This document shows, piece after piece, positions 43,565-53,852 of a DNA stretch of 64,000 bases (position 1 is the stretch's first letter; every line of letters starts with the position of its first letter). The stretch comes from Rattus norvegicus (lineage: Eukaryota; Chordata; Mammalia; Rodentia; Muridae). Where the stretch lies: positions 19,752,501 to 19,816,500 of the forward strand of contig NC_086028.1 of NCBI RefSeq assembly GCF_036323735.1, read 5' to 3'. A program made the translations under genes and the position numbers. The notes under the pieces were generated by a model that was given only the letters and a program-made list of their open reading frames with translations, ran no database searches and had not been told where the DNA came from.

Positions 43565-45672
43565 CTGGAAAGACAAAATACAACTACTTGAGCTGAACTT
43601 GGAACTAAATGTAGTGACATCAGAGCAAGAGAAGAAACATAAATAGTTGACAGTACCGTCATATAAAACCAAAGGGATATTAGATTTCAATTTCTGAACT
43701 GTACGAAAATTCCTCTTCTCAGAGATAGCACAGTAGGGATCAAGAAATGGCCAAACTCAGTAAAATTTGTGAAGGTTAAGTCAATACGATTTTCTGGTAT
43801 GAATTCTGGGAGGTAAAAAGAAAAATTAATGCAAGGCTTCTGGCCAGAGCAATTACTAGAATGGAGCTACTCTCAGCTGAGGCACTGAGGTACAGAACGT
43901 TACAGGAAAGAAAGCAAGAATTCATATTTTGAGTATGACATGGTTAATTAAGCAATTGAATATGGACAGTGACAACATTAAGCCCTTAAGATTCTTCATC
44001 ACTAGAAGATGAGCAGGATTGCTGACAAGACTCGGAATTGAAGACTGCTATGAAGAAGACCCAAAGTACCCTCAGGCATGACTCATGAAGTAAGCCAAAA
44101 GGACAAAATTCCTCCAGGGGGTGGAAAGGAACCATCATGGCAAACGATACTAAGGCAAATTAGGTGAGAAACTGGAAACTGCAAGTCCTGGCCCAAGATG
44201 CTCTGCTGGAGAAGTGAGCCAAAAGCTTGCTTGGGATAGGTTTGAGAGAACCTACACAGATATGGCAAAATGACATAAAAATCAGAGTGGAGGTCCAAAG
44301 CCTGGTGCACCAATCACTTTACACTCCAACGTCTCAAAAACGCAACCTGTATATGGTATTAAAGTGAGAGGAAGCTCTATGGGTGAGCTAGCCATCTGGG
44401 TTCAAAGCTCATTTCCACCACCAAACTGGCTACATCGTAAAAAAGTTTTGCAAACATCTTGTTTCATCTATCTTATAAATTCTGTAAGATAAGTAGAGTA
44501 AAGGGCCTCTGTCTAGGTATCAACAGAAATGCCATGTGAGCCAAAGGAATTTTAAACTTTCTGGGAGTCACATTTTCACAAATAAATACCAGGGAAAACA
44601 TTTAACCAAAACATCCAAAATGTTACCACTGCAACCTCTAATCATTGAAAAAATAAACAAATACAAAAATCAATAAATCAACACGCAAAGCCTTGAACCC
44701 AAAAGTTCTCCTGCCTATAGGATGCACAGGGATAAAGACGGAGCAGAAACACTGACTGGCCCAACTTGAAACACATCCCATGAGAGCAAGCCAGCCCCTG
44801 ACACTACTAATGCTACTGTGCTATGTTTGCAGATAGGAACCTAGCAGAACTAATTCCTGAGAGGTTTCATCCAGCAGCAGATAGAAGGGATGCAGAGACC
44901 AGGGCCAAGCATCCAGCGGGGCTCTGTGAGTTTTGTGGGGAAGAATAGGGGATAGAATTGAGCAAGCTAAAGGGGTCAAGGCCACCCCAGGAAGGCCAAC
45001 AGAGTCAAATAACCTGGGCCCAGGGTGGCTCACTGAGGCTTAACCAACAACCAAGGAGGTTACAGGGGTTGGACCTAGGTCCCCTAACAATCGGAGCGGT
45101 GCTGTCTCTAATTCTGTTGCCTGGCATTGGATTCCCCTTCCCCTACCTGGACTGCCTAGTTGGGAGTGCTTATTTACCCCTGCTGGGGCTTGATTTCCCA
45201 GGGTTGGATGGTACTGGGGGGAGGGGGACTTCCCCTTCTCTGAGAAAAGACGGAGGGGGTAGTGGAGGTAGGAATTTGTGGGGACAGGACTGGGAGAGAA
45301 GGAGGGAGGGGGCTGAGATTGGGATGTAATGTGAATAATACATAAATAACAAAACAATTAAACAAGTAAAAAATAAGTGAATGAGATGCTACAATAAGCC
45401 TCCACCGTGTGTTACATATTTGCAACAGTTAATTCGGGCTGCACCACTGGCCAGGGCTTACGGTACTAGAGAACTCAGGACTCGGAGGTCACAGAACTAA
45501 ATATCAAGATCACCCAGCACCGTGTTTACCCGTACGCAGTCAAACCCGCAGCGCAGCGGTCCGACCGAACACTACACCGACCCGGAAGGAGGCTCCTGAG
45601 AACTCAGGTTCCGGGACAACAGGCGTTCCGCCTGCGGCCGCCCGGTTCGCCCTTCCCGCCGCTCGCCCTTAC
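43565..45672 (-). other. Spdl1: Spdl1 intron 1
   Basis: 2.1-kb first intron. The part nearest the promoter contains an L1 3'UTR fragment (about 44690-45350). 43570-44690 shows no recognisable element. Confidence 0.8.
44690..45350 (+). mobile_element. Old L1 3'UTR fragment in Spdl1 intron 1
   Basis: The sequence follows the rodent L1 3'UTR pattern (GACTGGCCCAACTTGA near 44755, CCTCAGGCC-like middle, GGTTGGATGGTACTGG..GGAGGGGGA near 45205). It ends in a G/A-rich tail and GGGATGTAATGTGAATAATA. It is antisense to Spdl1. Confidence 0.75.
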
Positions 45673-45950
45673 CTCTCCCCACGTTTCCTGGCTGCTGCAA
45701 CTGGAGGCCTGTCCGGAGAGCACTGGGCGCCCAGACGCGTGACACTAAATCTACCTCAGCATAGAAATACCACCCTCTTCATTCGGCCGAGGGTCTGTTC
45801 AGTAAGCGCCGGGGTTTTTGAATATTGTTCCCGCGAGAACTCGGGTTTCTCACGAGATGTGTTGTCCAATCCGCGCCTCCGGGGCAAACGAGAGGCGTGT
45901 CTTGCAGCGACTGCGCATGTGCATGCTGCGCGACTTGTGCTTTTAGGCGT
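45480..45950 (-). promoter_or_regulatory. Spdl1: CpG-rich Spdl1 promoter with cell-cycle-type motifs
   Basis: CpG density is sharply higher than in the surrounding DNA. No TATA box is seen. Visible motifs: TTTGAA (CHR-like) at 45817-45822; TTCCCGCGAGAA (E2F/CDE-like) at 45828-45839; TCTCACGAGA, one mismatch from the TCTCGCGAGA palindrome, at 45848-45857; CCAAT at 45866-45870. CHR, E2F and CCAAT elements are typical of G2/M genes repressed by the DREAM complex, which fits a mitotic gene. The motif functions are inferred. Confidence 0.7.
45673..45760 (-). other. Spdl1: Spdl1 non-coding exon 1 (5'UTR), 5' end approximate
   Basis: On the minus strand a GTAAGG donor follows GGGGAGAG, putting the exon's 3' edge at 45673. 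It lies in the only CpG-rich block 5' of the start-codon exon. The splice acceptor of exon 2 (TTTCCAG at 43565-43571) lies 19 nt before the ATG, so a separate 5'UTR exon is required. The transcription start is not visible; the upper boundary given is a guess. Confidence 0.65.
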
Positions 45951-46725
45951 TTCTGCTTGTCAGATTCCCTGGAAACTTTTTTTTTTATTTAACCAAGTGT
46001 TTGCTTTTAGTGAATTGTGTTTCTGAGGTGTATTTATTTGTTGTGGTCTTTAGCAGCGCCATTGTCGCCGGGTCTGAAGGTAATAGTAGTTCCACACTGG
46101 CCCGCCTGCAGTCGCCTTTAGTAGCTAAGGCATTGAGTCTAACCCGGGCCAGCACTGTGCCACATTCCACACGGATCTTCCCAGTTAGACCCGATCCACC
46201 CTGCCAGCTCCGCGGCATCTTGCACTTTCCGCAGAGGAAATTAAAGCCACCTCCAAAGAACACCCTAGTAATTCAAAGTCAAAGTGTTAGGACTGCTATT
46301 CAAACAAACCCAGCCGGTTCTGCAGGACAGCTCGAGAGCATGCGTGTCTAAATAGAAACCCCTTGTAATTTTACTTATTCTTTACACTTTTAAACAGTTG
46401 GAAATTTGGAGAGTTCTAGCAACTGGCACATGGCATCATGTCTTTTTTTTTTTTTTTTATCTAAGCACTTGGCTGCTTCTTTATCGTGATTGACTGTGTT
46501 GAATCTTTCCCGTCAGTAGATGAAGGTGCTGAAATGACTCATTGCAAAAATTAATCGAAAACTTCTCCGACGCCAGTCAACCACATTCCCATGTTTTTCT
46601 TTACATAACAAAACGTCTAAGAAGGTTTTCACTATTCAATTTTCTCCTCCTCCTCTCCCCCCTCTTCTTCCTCTTCTTCCTCTTCATCATCCTCCTCCTC
46701 CTCCTCATCATCGTCATCTCATCTA
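45951..46725. other. Upstream flank of Spdl1 promoter
   Basis: Moderate CpG content to about 46230 (GTCGCCGGGTCTG, CCGCGGCATC). It could host a divergent transcript, but no splice or coding signal is clear. Confidence 0.45.
46639..46718 (+). repeat. Pyrimidine-rich (CTC/CTT)n tract
   Basis: TCCTCCTCC and TCTTCC blocks upstream of a reverse B1 element. Confidence 0.9.
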
Positions 46726-46842
46726 GATTTTTGAGACAGGGTCGCTGTGTAGCCCTGACTGTCCTGGAATTCTCCCTGCAGACCAGACTAGCGATGAACT
46801 CAACAGAGATCCGCCAGCCCCTCCTCGCGACTCCTGGGATTC
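46726..46842 (-). mobile_element. B1 SINE upstream of Spdl1
   Basis: Reverse B1: TTTTGAGACAGGGTCGCTGT, then TGTCCTGGAATTCTCCCTGC, then CGCGACTCCTGGGATTC. It lies about 0.8 kb beyond the promoter and abuts a pyrimidine-rich tract. Confidence 0.9.
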
Positions 46843-47699
46843 GTTTCTTTTACTAATTTGTATTCCACCTGTCGTCTAGTCTTAAACCAGTATAGTGAAT
46901 TGTCTCTTGACAGATCACCAGCGGGTTTTTGTTTGTTTGTTTGTTTTGTTTTTATTTGTTTGCTTCCTTGTTTTATCATGCAGGCCAAACTTGTACTGTA
47001 CCCCGTTGATTTTTAACCTTCAATGTCCAGAGGTCAGTGTTTACTTTCCCCTTTTCCTGCATTTGGTAGAGTTGAATGTCTCCATTAAATTTTAATATCT
47101 TGATGTACCATAGCCTTTGACCTCCTGCCTTTTCACTTATAGACCGGTATTTCTGATGGAGCTAGACCAGACTTTAAAGGACTGAGCTGGTTTTTAAGAT
47201 AAACAGTGATCTGTCAAGCAGATATAATCGTGAGAAAGATTAAATGAAGCAAATCCTATTTCTTCTACCATTCTCAGATTGTTCAACTCAGGAGTCAGGA
47301 AGATAACCTCTAGCCTTGGCCAGTCATGACTAGTTAACGCGTGTAACGAAGATCTTTGTGAACTCCTTGTTTCGTTCTTTGATTCAAGAGCGGGTAAGTC
47401 ACACCATTTCTCATTTTGCCTCACGCCTGCCAAGTCTTCCACATTGTCTCTGTGATCTGCCTGCCATTCATTGACACAGAAAAACAACTTACCTCAGGGC
47501 AAGGTCATGTCCATCACATACCTTGTTACGTTCTGTATGACAACTGTTAATCTTCAGTTCCACAAAGCTTTACATAGGACCCATCAAATTAAAGGTCAAC
47601 ACAAACTGTCATGTCTGAAATGGCTTGAGTCAGAGCTGACCACTGGGCAGCACTCCCAGCACCTACACAGGAGCTCATTGTGACTTTTTCCTTCATAAG
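46843..47699. other. Non-coding, nothing recognised
   Basis: A GTTT-rich run at 46926-46965 is the only composition feature. Confidence 0.5.
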
Positions 47700-47850
47700 C
47701 CTGCCCTGAGAAATTCTCAGAGTCTTAGCCTCAGCTGCCAGATTCTGAGCTACAGACCTGATAGATCAGTCTTAGGGTGTGCATTCAATAAACCATCCCT
47801 GTCTGACTGAGCTTGGCATTTGTGTGGTTTCTGGGGGGACTCCTGAACCC
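47700..47850 (+). repeat. LTR-3'-end-like fragment
   Basis: It contains GCATTCAATAAACCATCCC, then TGTCTGACTGAGCTTGGC and TTTGTGTGGTTTCTGGGGGG, a layout like the R-U5 end of a rodent LTR. It is followed by the (TA)n tract. The start is not defined. Confidence 0.4.
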
Positions 47851-47853
47851 CAA

Positions 47854-47855
<2 letters not shown>

Positions 47856-47907
<52 letters not shown>
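47856..47907. repeat. (TA)n microsatellite
   Basis: 26 uninterrupted TA units between two LTR-like segments. Confidence 0.97.
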
Positions 47908-47911
<4 letters not shown>

Positions 47912-48254
47912 ACATAGAAGGAGCTGTGTAAAAGGAAAAGCGTATTTTGTCTGGATATTCAAAAGATGCACTGGCGCTAAGCAAGGTCTTAGAAGATGGC
48001 AGAACTAAGGAAAAATGGACTGGGAGAGAGAACCATGTTCACGGAGTCTTAAAAGCCACTCTCTCTGTAATTGTTAAACACAGTTTATAGGAGAACTTTG
48101 ATTTGGGCTTGTCTTTCTACACTGGTCATCCACATGAAAGCAATATGGAATCACTTGTGCTAACTGGCACATGAATAACTGAGCTTCAAGACCATCTTCA
48201 GTGACCAGACAGTTCAAATCAGGTGGATGCTGAGCTGGGAGCTGAAGAGGTCTT

Positions 48255-48711
48255 GTTGTAAGACCCCATAGTGGCCTTACCTCAGGAGCGCCACCCACAG
48301 AGCACAGATTGGCAAAGTGACCGCTGCAATAGCATGAGGTTTTTTAATCCACATAAATGGGGTGGTTCATCCACGCAGGGAGAGGCAACCCCGAACCCAA
48401 AAAGCACACAACTTTTATTCATTACAGAGCGCAGATTTCAGCAACAGGGTTAGCTGGCCTATTCTCATTGGTGGTACACAGGACAAAGGATCTGGTCAGG
48501 TATTGGCTGGCGTGCTCAAGGGGCTGTTCTCGGCTCAATTAGTCACTTTCCTCATCCAACCTGGTCTTGGAGAATCACTGGGAAAGGGCTAAGTTAGCAC
48601 ATCCCTTGCGGGGGTGGGGGTGAACTGGGTAGTCGAGCAGGGTCAGGATGACATCTTGCAGTTGTTCTCGGAATTTACCACAGGGAGGGGTAGGGGGGTC
48701 TTTCCGAGAAC
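48255..48711 (-). mobile_element. Probable solo LTR (endogenous retrovirus)
   Basis: Read on the minus strand the segment begins TGTTCTCGG and ends near CTTACA. It contains AATAAA (48419-48414) followed about 50 nt later by GGGTTCGGGGTTGCC and a GT-rich stretch, in keeping with U3-R-U5 order. Short ACAA flanks lie on both sides. No internal viral sequence adjoins it, so it is a solo LTR if correctly called. The class (ERVK-like) is a guess. Confidence 0.55.
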
Positions 48712-49937
48712 AGTTGTTTTTGTTTAATTAGCTTAGTCAGAATCTTGTTGACCAGAACTTATTTCATATCACTGAGCATCCTGACGTCAGATGTATCTCT
48801 CAGAAAGGTCACAGATTTGTCATAGGCATCCTGACCACCAGAAGTATTTCTCAAAACCTTGTTTTTATAACTTTGTTTCTCATATCTATGAAACTATGAA
48901 ACTTTATTTCTTCAGTCTCTCCACCTTGCTTGTTTCCTGTCTGCAAATACTTCCTGATCTTGTTGAGAGGAGATGTTAGAATGTTTTCTGATCCAGAGGA
49001 ATGCAGTAACTTAGCATCATAAATAAAAGTCAGTTAGCATCTTTAAAGTAAACCTGTTGTGGTTTTTATCCTTTTGACATAGTTAAAAGTCCTTGTTTAG
49101 GGATGCCCTGGATAGAGTATAGCCAGTACCACCACCGGACACTAGGTGTCGCAAGTGAAACGATTTTAGATCGCTTCCTAGATTAACTTGTACTCTTTAG
49201 TAGTTAGAAGAACAGGTCTTCAAAAGAGACTGGGGTCCGCATGCATGCCTGACATGCCAAAGGTTTAGGCCGGGGCGGAGTCTTCTGTGTCTGTCATTTT
49301 CACTTTAAATCAGAGAGGGTGCATTCCTTCTCACATGATAGTGGGTTCACAGGGCATAGGAAAGGCTTCTGAATTCTGAGAAGCAACAAAATATCCACGG
49401 TTGTCTCCATTAAAGTTCCTAATACTATAGTTATGCAAGTGCAGGCTGGTTGCTGTAACAAGCTCGTCACCATTCAGTGTGACATACTAACTCACCTGTT
49501 AGAAATGCTGGTCTGGGGGGTGTTGCAATGCCTTGAAAAGGCATTTATTTTAATGCAAACCTATCTCATGATTGCTGAGGGCACTACAGAGGAAAGGCTC
49601 TGTACTCAACAAGTTTACAGTTTAGTGGAAGAGACACCTGCCAAATGATTCTTGCCCAGAGAATGTCTCTGATGTCCTTGTTCTCCCATCATTAAATAGG
49701 GCTGTAAGTTAGACTTCGTTGGGGCCAGGCAAACACAAGTACAGGACTCTGAGACACCAAGGATTGATTGATAAAGTTCCATGATGGACAGAGTGGACTG
49801 AGAGATGACGTTTTAGGAGTTATGACAAAGGTTGTGTTCACTGAAGCTTGTAGAATAGCCGAAAGCAAAGAGAATGACTGTCTGGGTGCATGATATGGGG
49901 ATTGTCCTGTGGGGAATACAGAGGTAATAAAGACCTA
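48712..49937. other. Non-coding, nothing recognised
   Basis: GACACTAGGTGTCGC at 49138-49152 weakly resembles a CTCF core. Otherwise nothing was supported. Confidence 0.45.
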
Positions 49938-50160
49938 ACGGTGGTTCTCAACCTAATGCTGAGAGCCTTTAATACAGTTCCTCATGTTCGGGTGACCCCA
50001 CCCCCAGCCATAAATTTACTTCATTGCTACTTCGTAACTAATTTTGCCACTGTTAGGAATTGTAATGTAAATATCTGTTTTCCCAACATTTCAGGTGACC
50101 CCCTATGAAAGGGCCATTTGGCCCCGAACAGGTTGCAACCCACAGGCTGAGAACGGATAT
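49938..50160 (+). mobile_element. Rodent hAT-type element (URR1-like)
   Basis: Terminal GGTGGTTCTCAACCTAATGC and CACAGGCTGAGAACG are near-inverted repeats. The core contains TTAATACAGTTCCTCATG and TGCTACTTCGTAACTAATTTTG as in related copies. Non-autonomous. Confidence 0.75.
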
Positions 50161-50714
50161 AATAAGAAACATGAGACAGACTGGAAATCTAATTGTCATA
50201 GCTCCCAATGTCAGTTATCAGAAAGAATAATTGTCCAAGCAGGCGGATTCGGCTGCTTAATTGTAATAAAGAGAGTGGGGCCCGGCACGCAGTCTCTTCC
50301 TGCACCAATGTTAACTCCCAACGAGCCCGACTGCTGTGTTCTGCTTCTGTCTGAGTAGACGAAGCCTTCACTCAGCAGTGTCATGCCGTCTCAGTACAGC
50401 GTGTTGATTAGCTAACTTGCTCTTTTCCCTGCCCGAAGCATTGTGTATTTTATAAGCAACCCACCTTTCCACTCATGTTCCACCCAGTGGAGTCTTTATA
50501 GCCAGTTCTGCCCTCCAGCTTCCGTATACCTTTACCTCTAGGCACTCACCATCCTGATTACAGAAACTGGTTGAAAGATGATTGAAGAATGTCAAGGTAG
50601 TGTGATTTTTTTTTTCTACATTGGGACTTTCAAGGAAATAGATTTTGTTAATTCCCTTTGTTGTGGGCTGAAGTATGGCTACCTAAGAAGACAGCATCAT
50701 ATTCAGATGGCCTA

Positions 50715-50761
<47 letters not shown>

Positions 50762-51172
50762 GTGTGTGTGTGTTTTACATCCCTACCACAGTTTTCCCTC
50801 CCTCCTCTCCTCTCACCCCCCTTCCCAAACCTCCCCTCTTCCCCCCATCTATGCCTCCTCTGTTTCTCTTCGTAAAAGGCCAGGCCTTCCGTGGACATCA
50901 GCCACCTATGGCATACCAAGTTGCAGTATGACTCACCACCTCCTCTCTTATTAAGGCTAGATAAGACACCCTGGATGCAGAAAGGGTATCAAAGGAAGGC
51001 AACAGGGTCAGAGACAGCCCCTCCTCTCACTGTTTTAAGGCCCACACGAAGACCAAGCTACACGACTGTGATGTGCAAGGGTCCTTTGCAGGGTCTGCTC
51101 GGCCGTTCAGTCTCTGTGAGCCACTGTGGGCTCAGGTTAGGTGATTCTGTCAGGGGTTTTGGTAATGTGTTT
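50161..51172. other. Non-coding with one microsatellite
   Basis: Apart from the TC/TG array, no element was recognised. Confidence 0.5.
50717..50773. repeat. (TC)n(TG)n microsatellite
   Basis: About 20 TC units, then about 7 TG units after GAG. Confidence 0.96.
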
Positions 51173-51429
51173 GGTAGTGGGAAATAGTTTTGAATGCATT
51201 GGCACAGGATTCAGGAGACAACTTCCTGACCAGAACACCAAATCATGCGGGGACAATGATCAGGAATTTATAAATGGGACCTCATAAAACTGGAACGCTT
51301 CTATAAGGCAAGGGGCACGTCAAAAGGACAAACAGACCTGCCCCTAGAGGCATTGCAGTGGCTGCTGGGTCCCAAGTGCGTCAGAAGGTGGCAGAGAGGA
51401 GAGAGGCTATGTTTATGCTCAGTGTTCTT

Positions 51430-52290
51430 GTTCCCTCTGTCTCCTACAATCTCTTCCCGCCCCTGCATCCTCTGCAGGATTCCCCAAGCTCCACTTAATG
51501 CTTGGCTTTGGGTCTCTGCCTCTGTTCCCATCAGCTCCCGGATGAAGCTCCAGGGTGACCCTTGGGCTAGCCATTCATTTATGAGTAGAGCAGAGTATCA
51601 TTAGGAATCGTGTCACTGACTTTTTCTTCATTTGCTGGTTACGTTCGGTTCTACCCGAAGTCTTTGCGCTCTCTGGCCTCTGGTTCCTGGCCCTCCAGGC
51701 AGTGTTCGGGTTGGGCTCCCAATCCTGGCATGGGTCTCAAGCTGGGCCAGTCATTGGTTGGCCACGGACACAATTTATGTGCCACCTTTACTCCAGCACA
51801 CTTATAGGCAGGATAAATTGTAGGTCAAAGGTTTTGGGGTTGGGTTGGTGTCCCAGTCCCTCTAGTGGAAATTTTGCCTGATGACAGGAGATAGTTGGTT
51901 TAGGCTTCATATCCTCCCTTGCTAGGGGTCTCAGCTAGGGTTACCCTTGTTGCTTACTGTGAGTTTCCATTGCACTGGGTTTCCAGCTCATCCCAGAGGT
52001 GATCCTCTCCCCTCATTCCTTTCGGCTTTCCCAGTATTTTCTCTGTTGTCCCCAACTTGGTCCCTCCTGTTTCCACTGCCCCTCCCCCTATTCAGGACCC
52101 TTCCCCATCCACTCTCGATGTCTGTTCTATTTCCCCTTCACAGATTTATGCATTCTTCCTTCGAACCCTCCTTGTTACCTAGCTTCTCTCCGTCTGCGGA
52201 TTATAGCATGGTTACCCTTTACTTTACAACTAATATCCCCTTATAAATGAGTACATACCACGTTTGTCTTTCTGGGTTTGGGTTACCTCA
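51430..52290 (-). mobile_element. L1 3'UTR and ORF2 3'-end fragment
   Basis: Read on the minus strand, it starts with the conserved AGGTAACCCAAACCCAGAAA stretch near 52290. It runs through polypurine-rich L1 3'UTR including CATCCGGGAGCTGATGGGAA, to near 51430. No open ORF2 is left. Confidence 0.75.
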
Positions 52291-52291
52291 C

Positions 52292-52600
52292 TGTCTTAGT
52301 TAGGGATTCATTGCTGTGAAGAGACACTGTGACCAAGGCAACTCTTATAAAGGAAAACATTTCATTGGGACTGCTTTACAGTCTCAGAGGTTTAGGCCAT
52401 TATTGTCATGGCAGGAAGCATGGCGGCAGGCAGGCAGACGTGGTGCTGGAGGAGCCAAGAGTTCTACATTCTGATCCACAGGCAGCAGAAGGAAACTGCG
52501 TGACTGGGCGTAGCTAGAGCACACACAACCTCAAAGCCTGCCTCCACAATGAGGCACACCTGCCTCCAACAAGGCCACACCTACTCCAATAAGGCTTGTG
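52292..52600 (-). repeat. Rodent repeat family X in the loop of the inverted duplication
   Basis: CTGTCTTAGTTAGGGATTCA start (plus strand) and GACACTGTGACCAAGGCAAC, with CTCCAACAAGGCCACACC near the end. Confidence 0.8.
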
Positions 52601-52999
52601 TACAACAGCTCGGTAGCAGAGGGGCAGGGTTAGGATTCCTGCCTCCAGCCTTTTGGGACAGCTCTCCCATGATGCCCCAGGTGAGGGGTGGGGTCAGTTC
52701 TGTACAGCCCTCAGACGTCAACAAGAGAGTCTGTCCCGGTCTGCCTGGTGCCACTGGTGATGATCTCAGGCTAGTTCCCTGTCCAGGTTCCCTGGCGCTG
52801 GACTAGTGATGATCTCAACCCCCGCCCCCCTTTATTTTCAAGGAATGTTAGGTTGCTAATCAGATGTTCCTCGGTCAGAACACTGAGCATAAACATAGCC
52901 TCTCTCCTCTCTGCCACCTTCTGACGCACTTGGGACACAGCAGCCACACCTGCAATGCCTCTAGGGGCAGGTCTGTTTGTTCTTTTGATGTGTCCCTTG

Positions 53000-53500
53000 C
53001 CTTACAGAAGCGTTCCAGTTTCATGAGGTCCCTTTTATTAAGGATTGATCTTTGTCCCCGCATCATTTGGTGTTCTGTTCAGGAAGTCGTCTCCTGAATT
53101 CTGTGCCAATGCATTCAAAACTATTTCCCGCTTTCTCCTCTATCAGGTTTAGTGTATCTGGTTTTATGTTAAGGCCTTTGATCCACATGGACTTGAGTTT
53201 TGTGCGGGGTGATGGATATGGATCTATTTGCATTCTTCTACATGCAGAGATCCAGTTAGACCAGCACCATCGGTTAAAGATGCTCTTTTTCCCATTGTAT
53301 GTTTTTGGCTTCTTTGTCAAAAACCCAAGTGTCCATAGGTGTGTGGATTTACTTCTGGGTCTTTGTGATTTCATCCATCAACCTGTGTGTTCTTATGCAG
53401 TTTTTATCACTATAGCTCTGTAGTACGGCTTGAAATCAGGGATGGTGATGCCTCTGGTTATGATCACTTTGGAAATTCTGAGTTTTTTGTTTTTCTATTG
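53000..53500 (-). mobile_element. L1 ORF2 fragment
   Basis: The minus strand matches the late ORF2 region (ACCAGAGGCATCACCATCCC, then ...TACTACAGAGCTATAGTGAT, then TTTGACAAAGAAGCCAAAAA). Internal stop codons and truncation show it is dead. It supplies the outer part of the inverted repeat's right arm. Confidence 0.85.
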
Positions 53501-53639
53501 TTCTTTAAAGGCCTGATGATGTATTTTATTTATAGGGAAAACCATTGGGAAGTATAGGCATTAGACAAGAAAATTGAAGTCAGCTCTCTACCAGGCAAGC
53601 ACCTAGTACTATTTTGTAATTCAGTTCGTAACCACCTGC

Positions 53640-53663
53640 CTATTGGCACTAGGTGGCAGTGTT
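53640..53663 (+). promoter_or_regulatory. CTCF-like site
   Basis: GCACTAGGTGGCAGTG at 53646-53661 matches the CTCF core (CCASYAGRKGGCRS) at nearly every informative base, on the plus strand. It lies beyond the L1 fragment, about 8 kb upstream of the Spdl1 promoter. Confidence 0.6.
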
Positions 53664-53793
53664 GGCAAATATTTTATGCGAAGAAAGCATCTTTCGGTGG
53701 TAGAAGCTAGATTATGCTGAGGGACGTGTCCCTAGCAAGTGAAACTTGCTGGTGTCTCTTAGATTAGGCAAGTACCTGTGCACGCATGTGCAT

Positions 53794-53794
<1 letters not shown>

Positions 53795-53851
<57 letters not shown>
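53795..53851. repeat. (CA)n microsatellite
   Basis: About 28 CA units. Confidence 0.97.

Positions 53852-53852
<1 letters not shown>

Larger units (their letters stand above)
51173..53135. repeat. Inverted duplication, arms about 255 bp, containing L1 junction
   Basis: The arm at about 51173-51428 reads in plus what about 52878-53135 reads in minus, with a handful of differences. Each arm passes from L1 ORF2-end sequence (GGGACCTCAT(A/G)AAACTGGAACGC) into the same non-L1-looking 120 bp (GCCCCTAGAGGCATTGCAG to CTCAGTGTTCT). The loop of about 1.45 kb contains L1 3'UTR in minus orientation and another rodent repeat. Confidence 0.88.

Noticed and set aside
44821..45425. ORFs on both strands near 45 kb as an alternative Spdl1 first coding exon
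   Set aside because: The sequence is an L1 3'UTR fragment and no splice site joins it in frame to exon 2.
46001..46351. 116-codon plus-strand ORF next to the Spdl1 promoter as a divergent gene
   Set aside because: No homology recognised, poor start context and no splice evidence; the open frame reflects moderate GC content.
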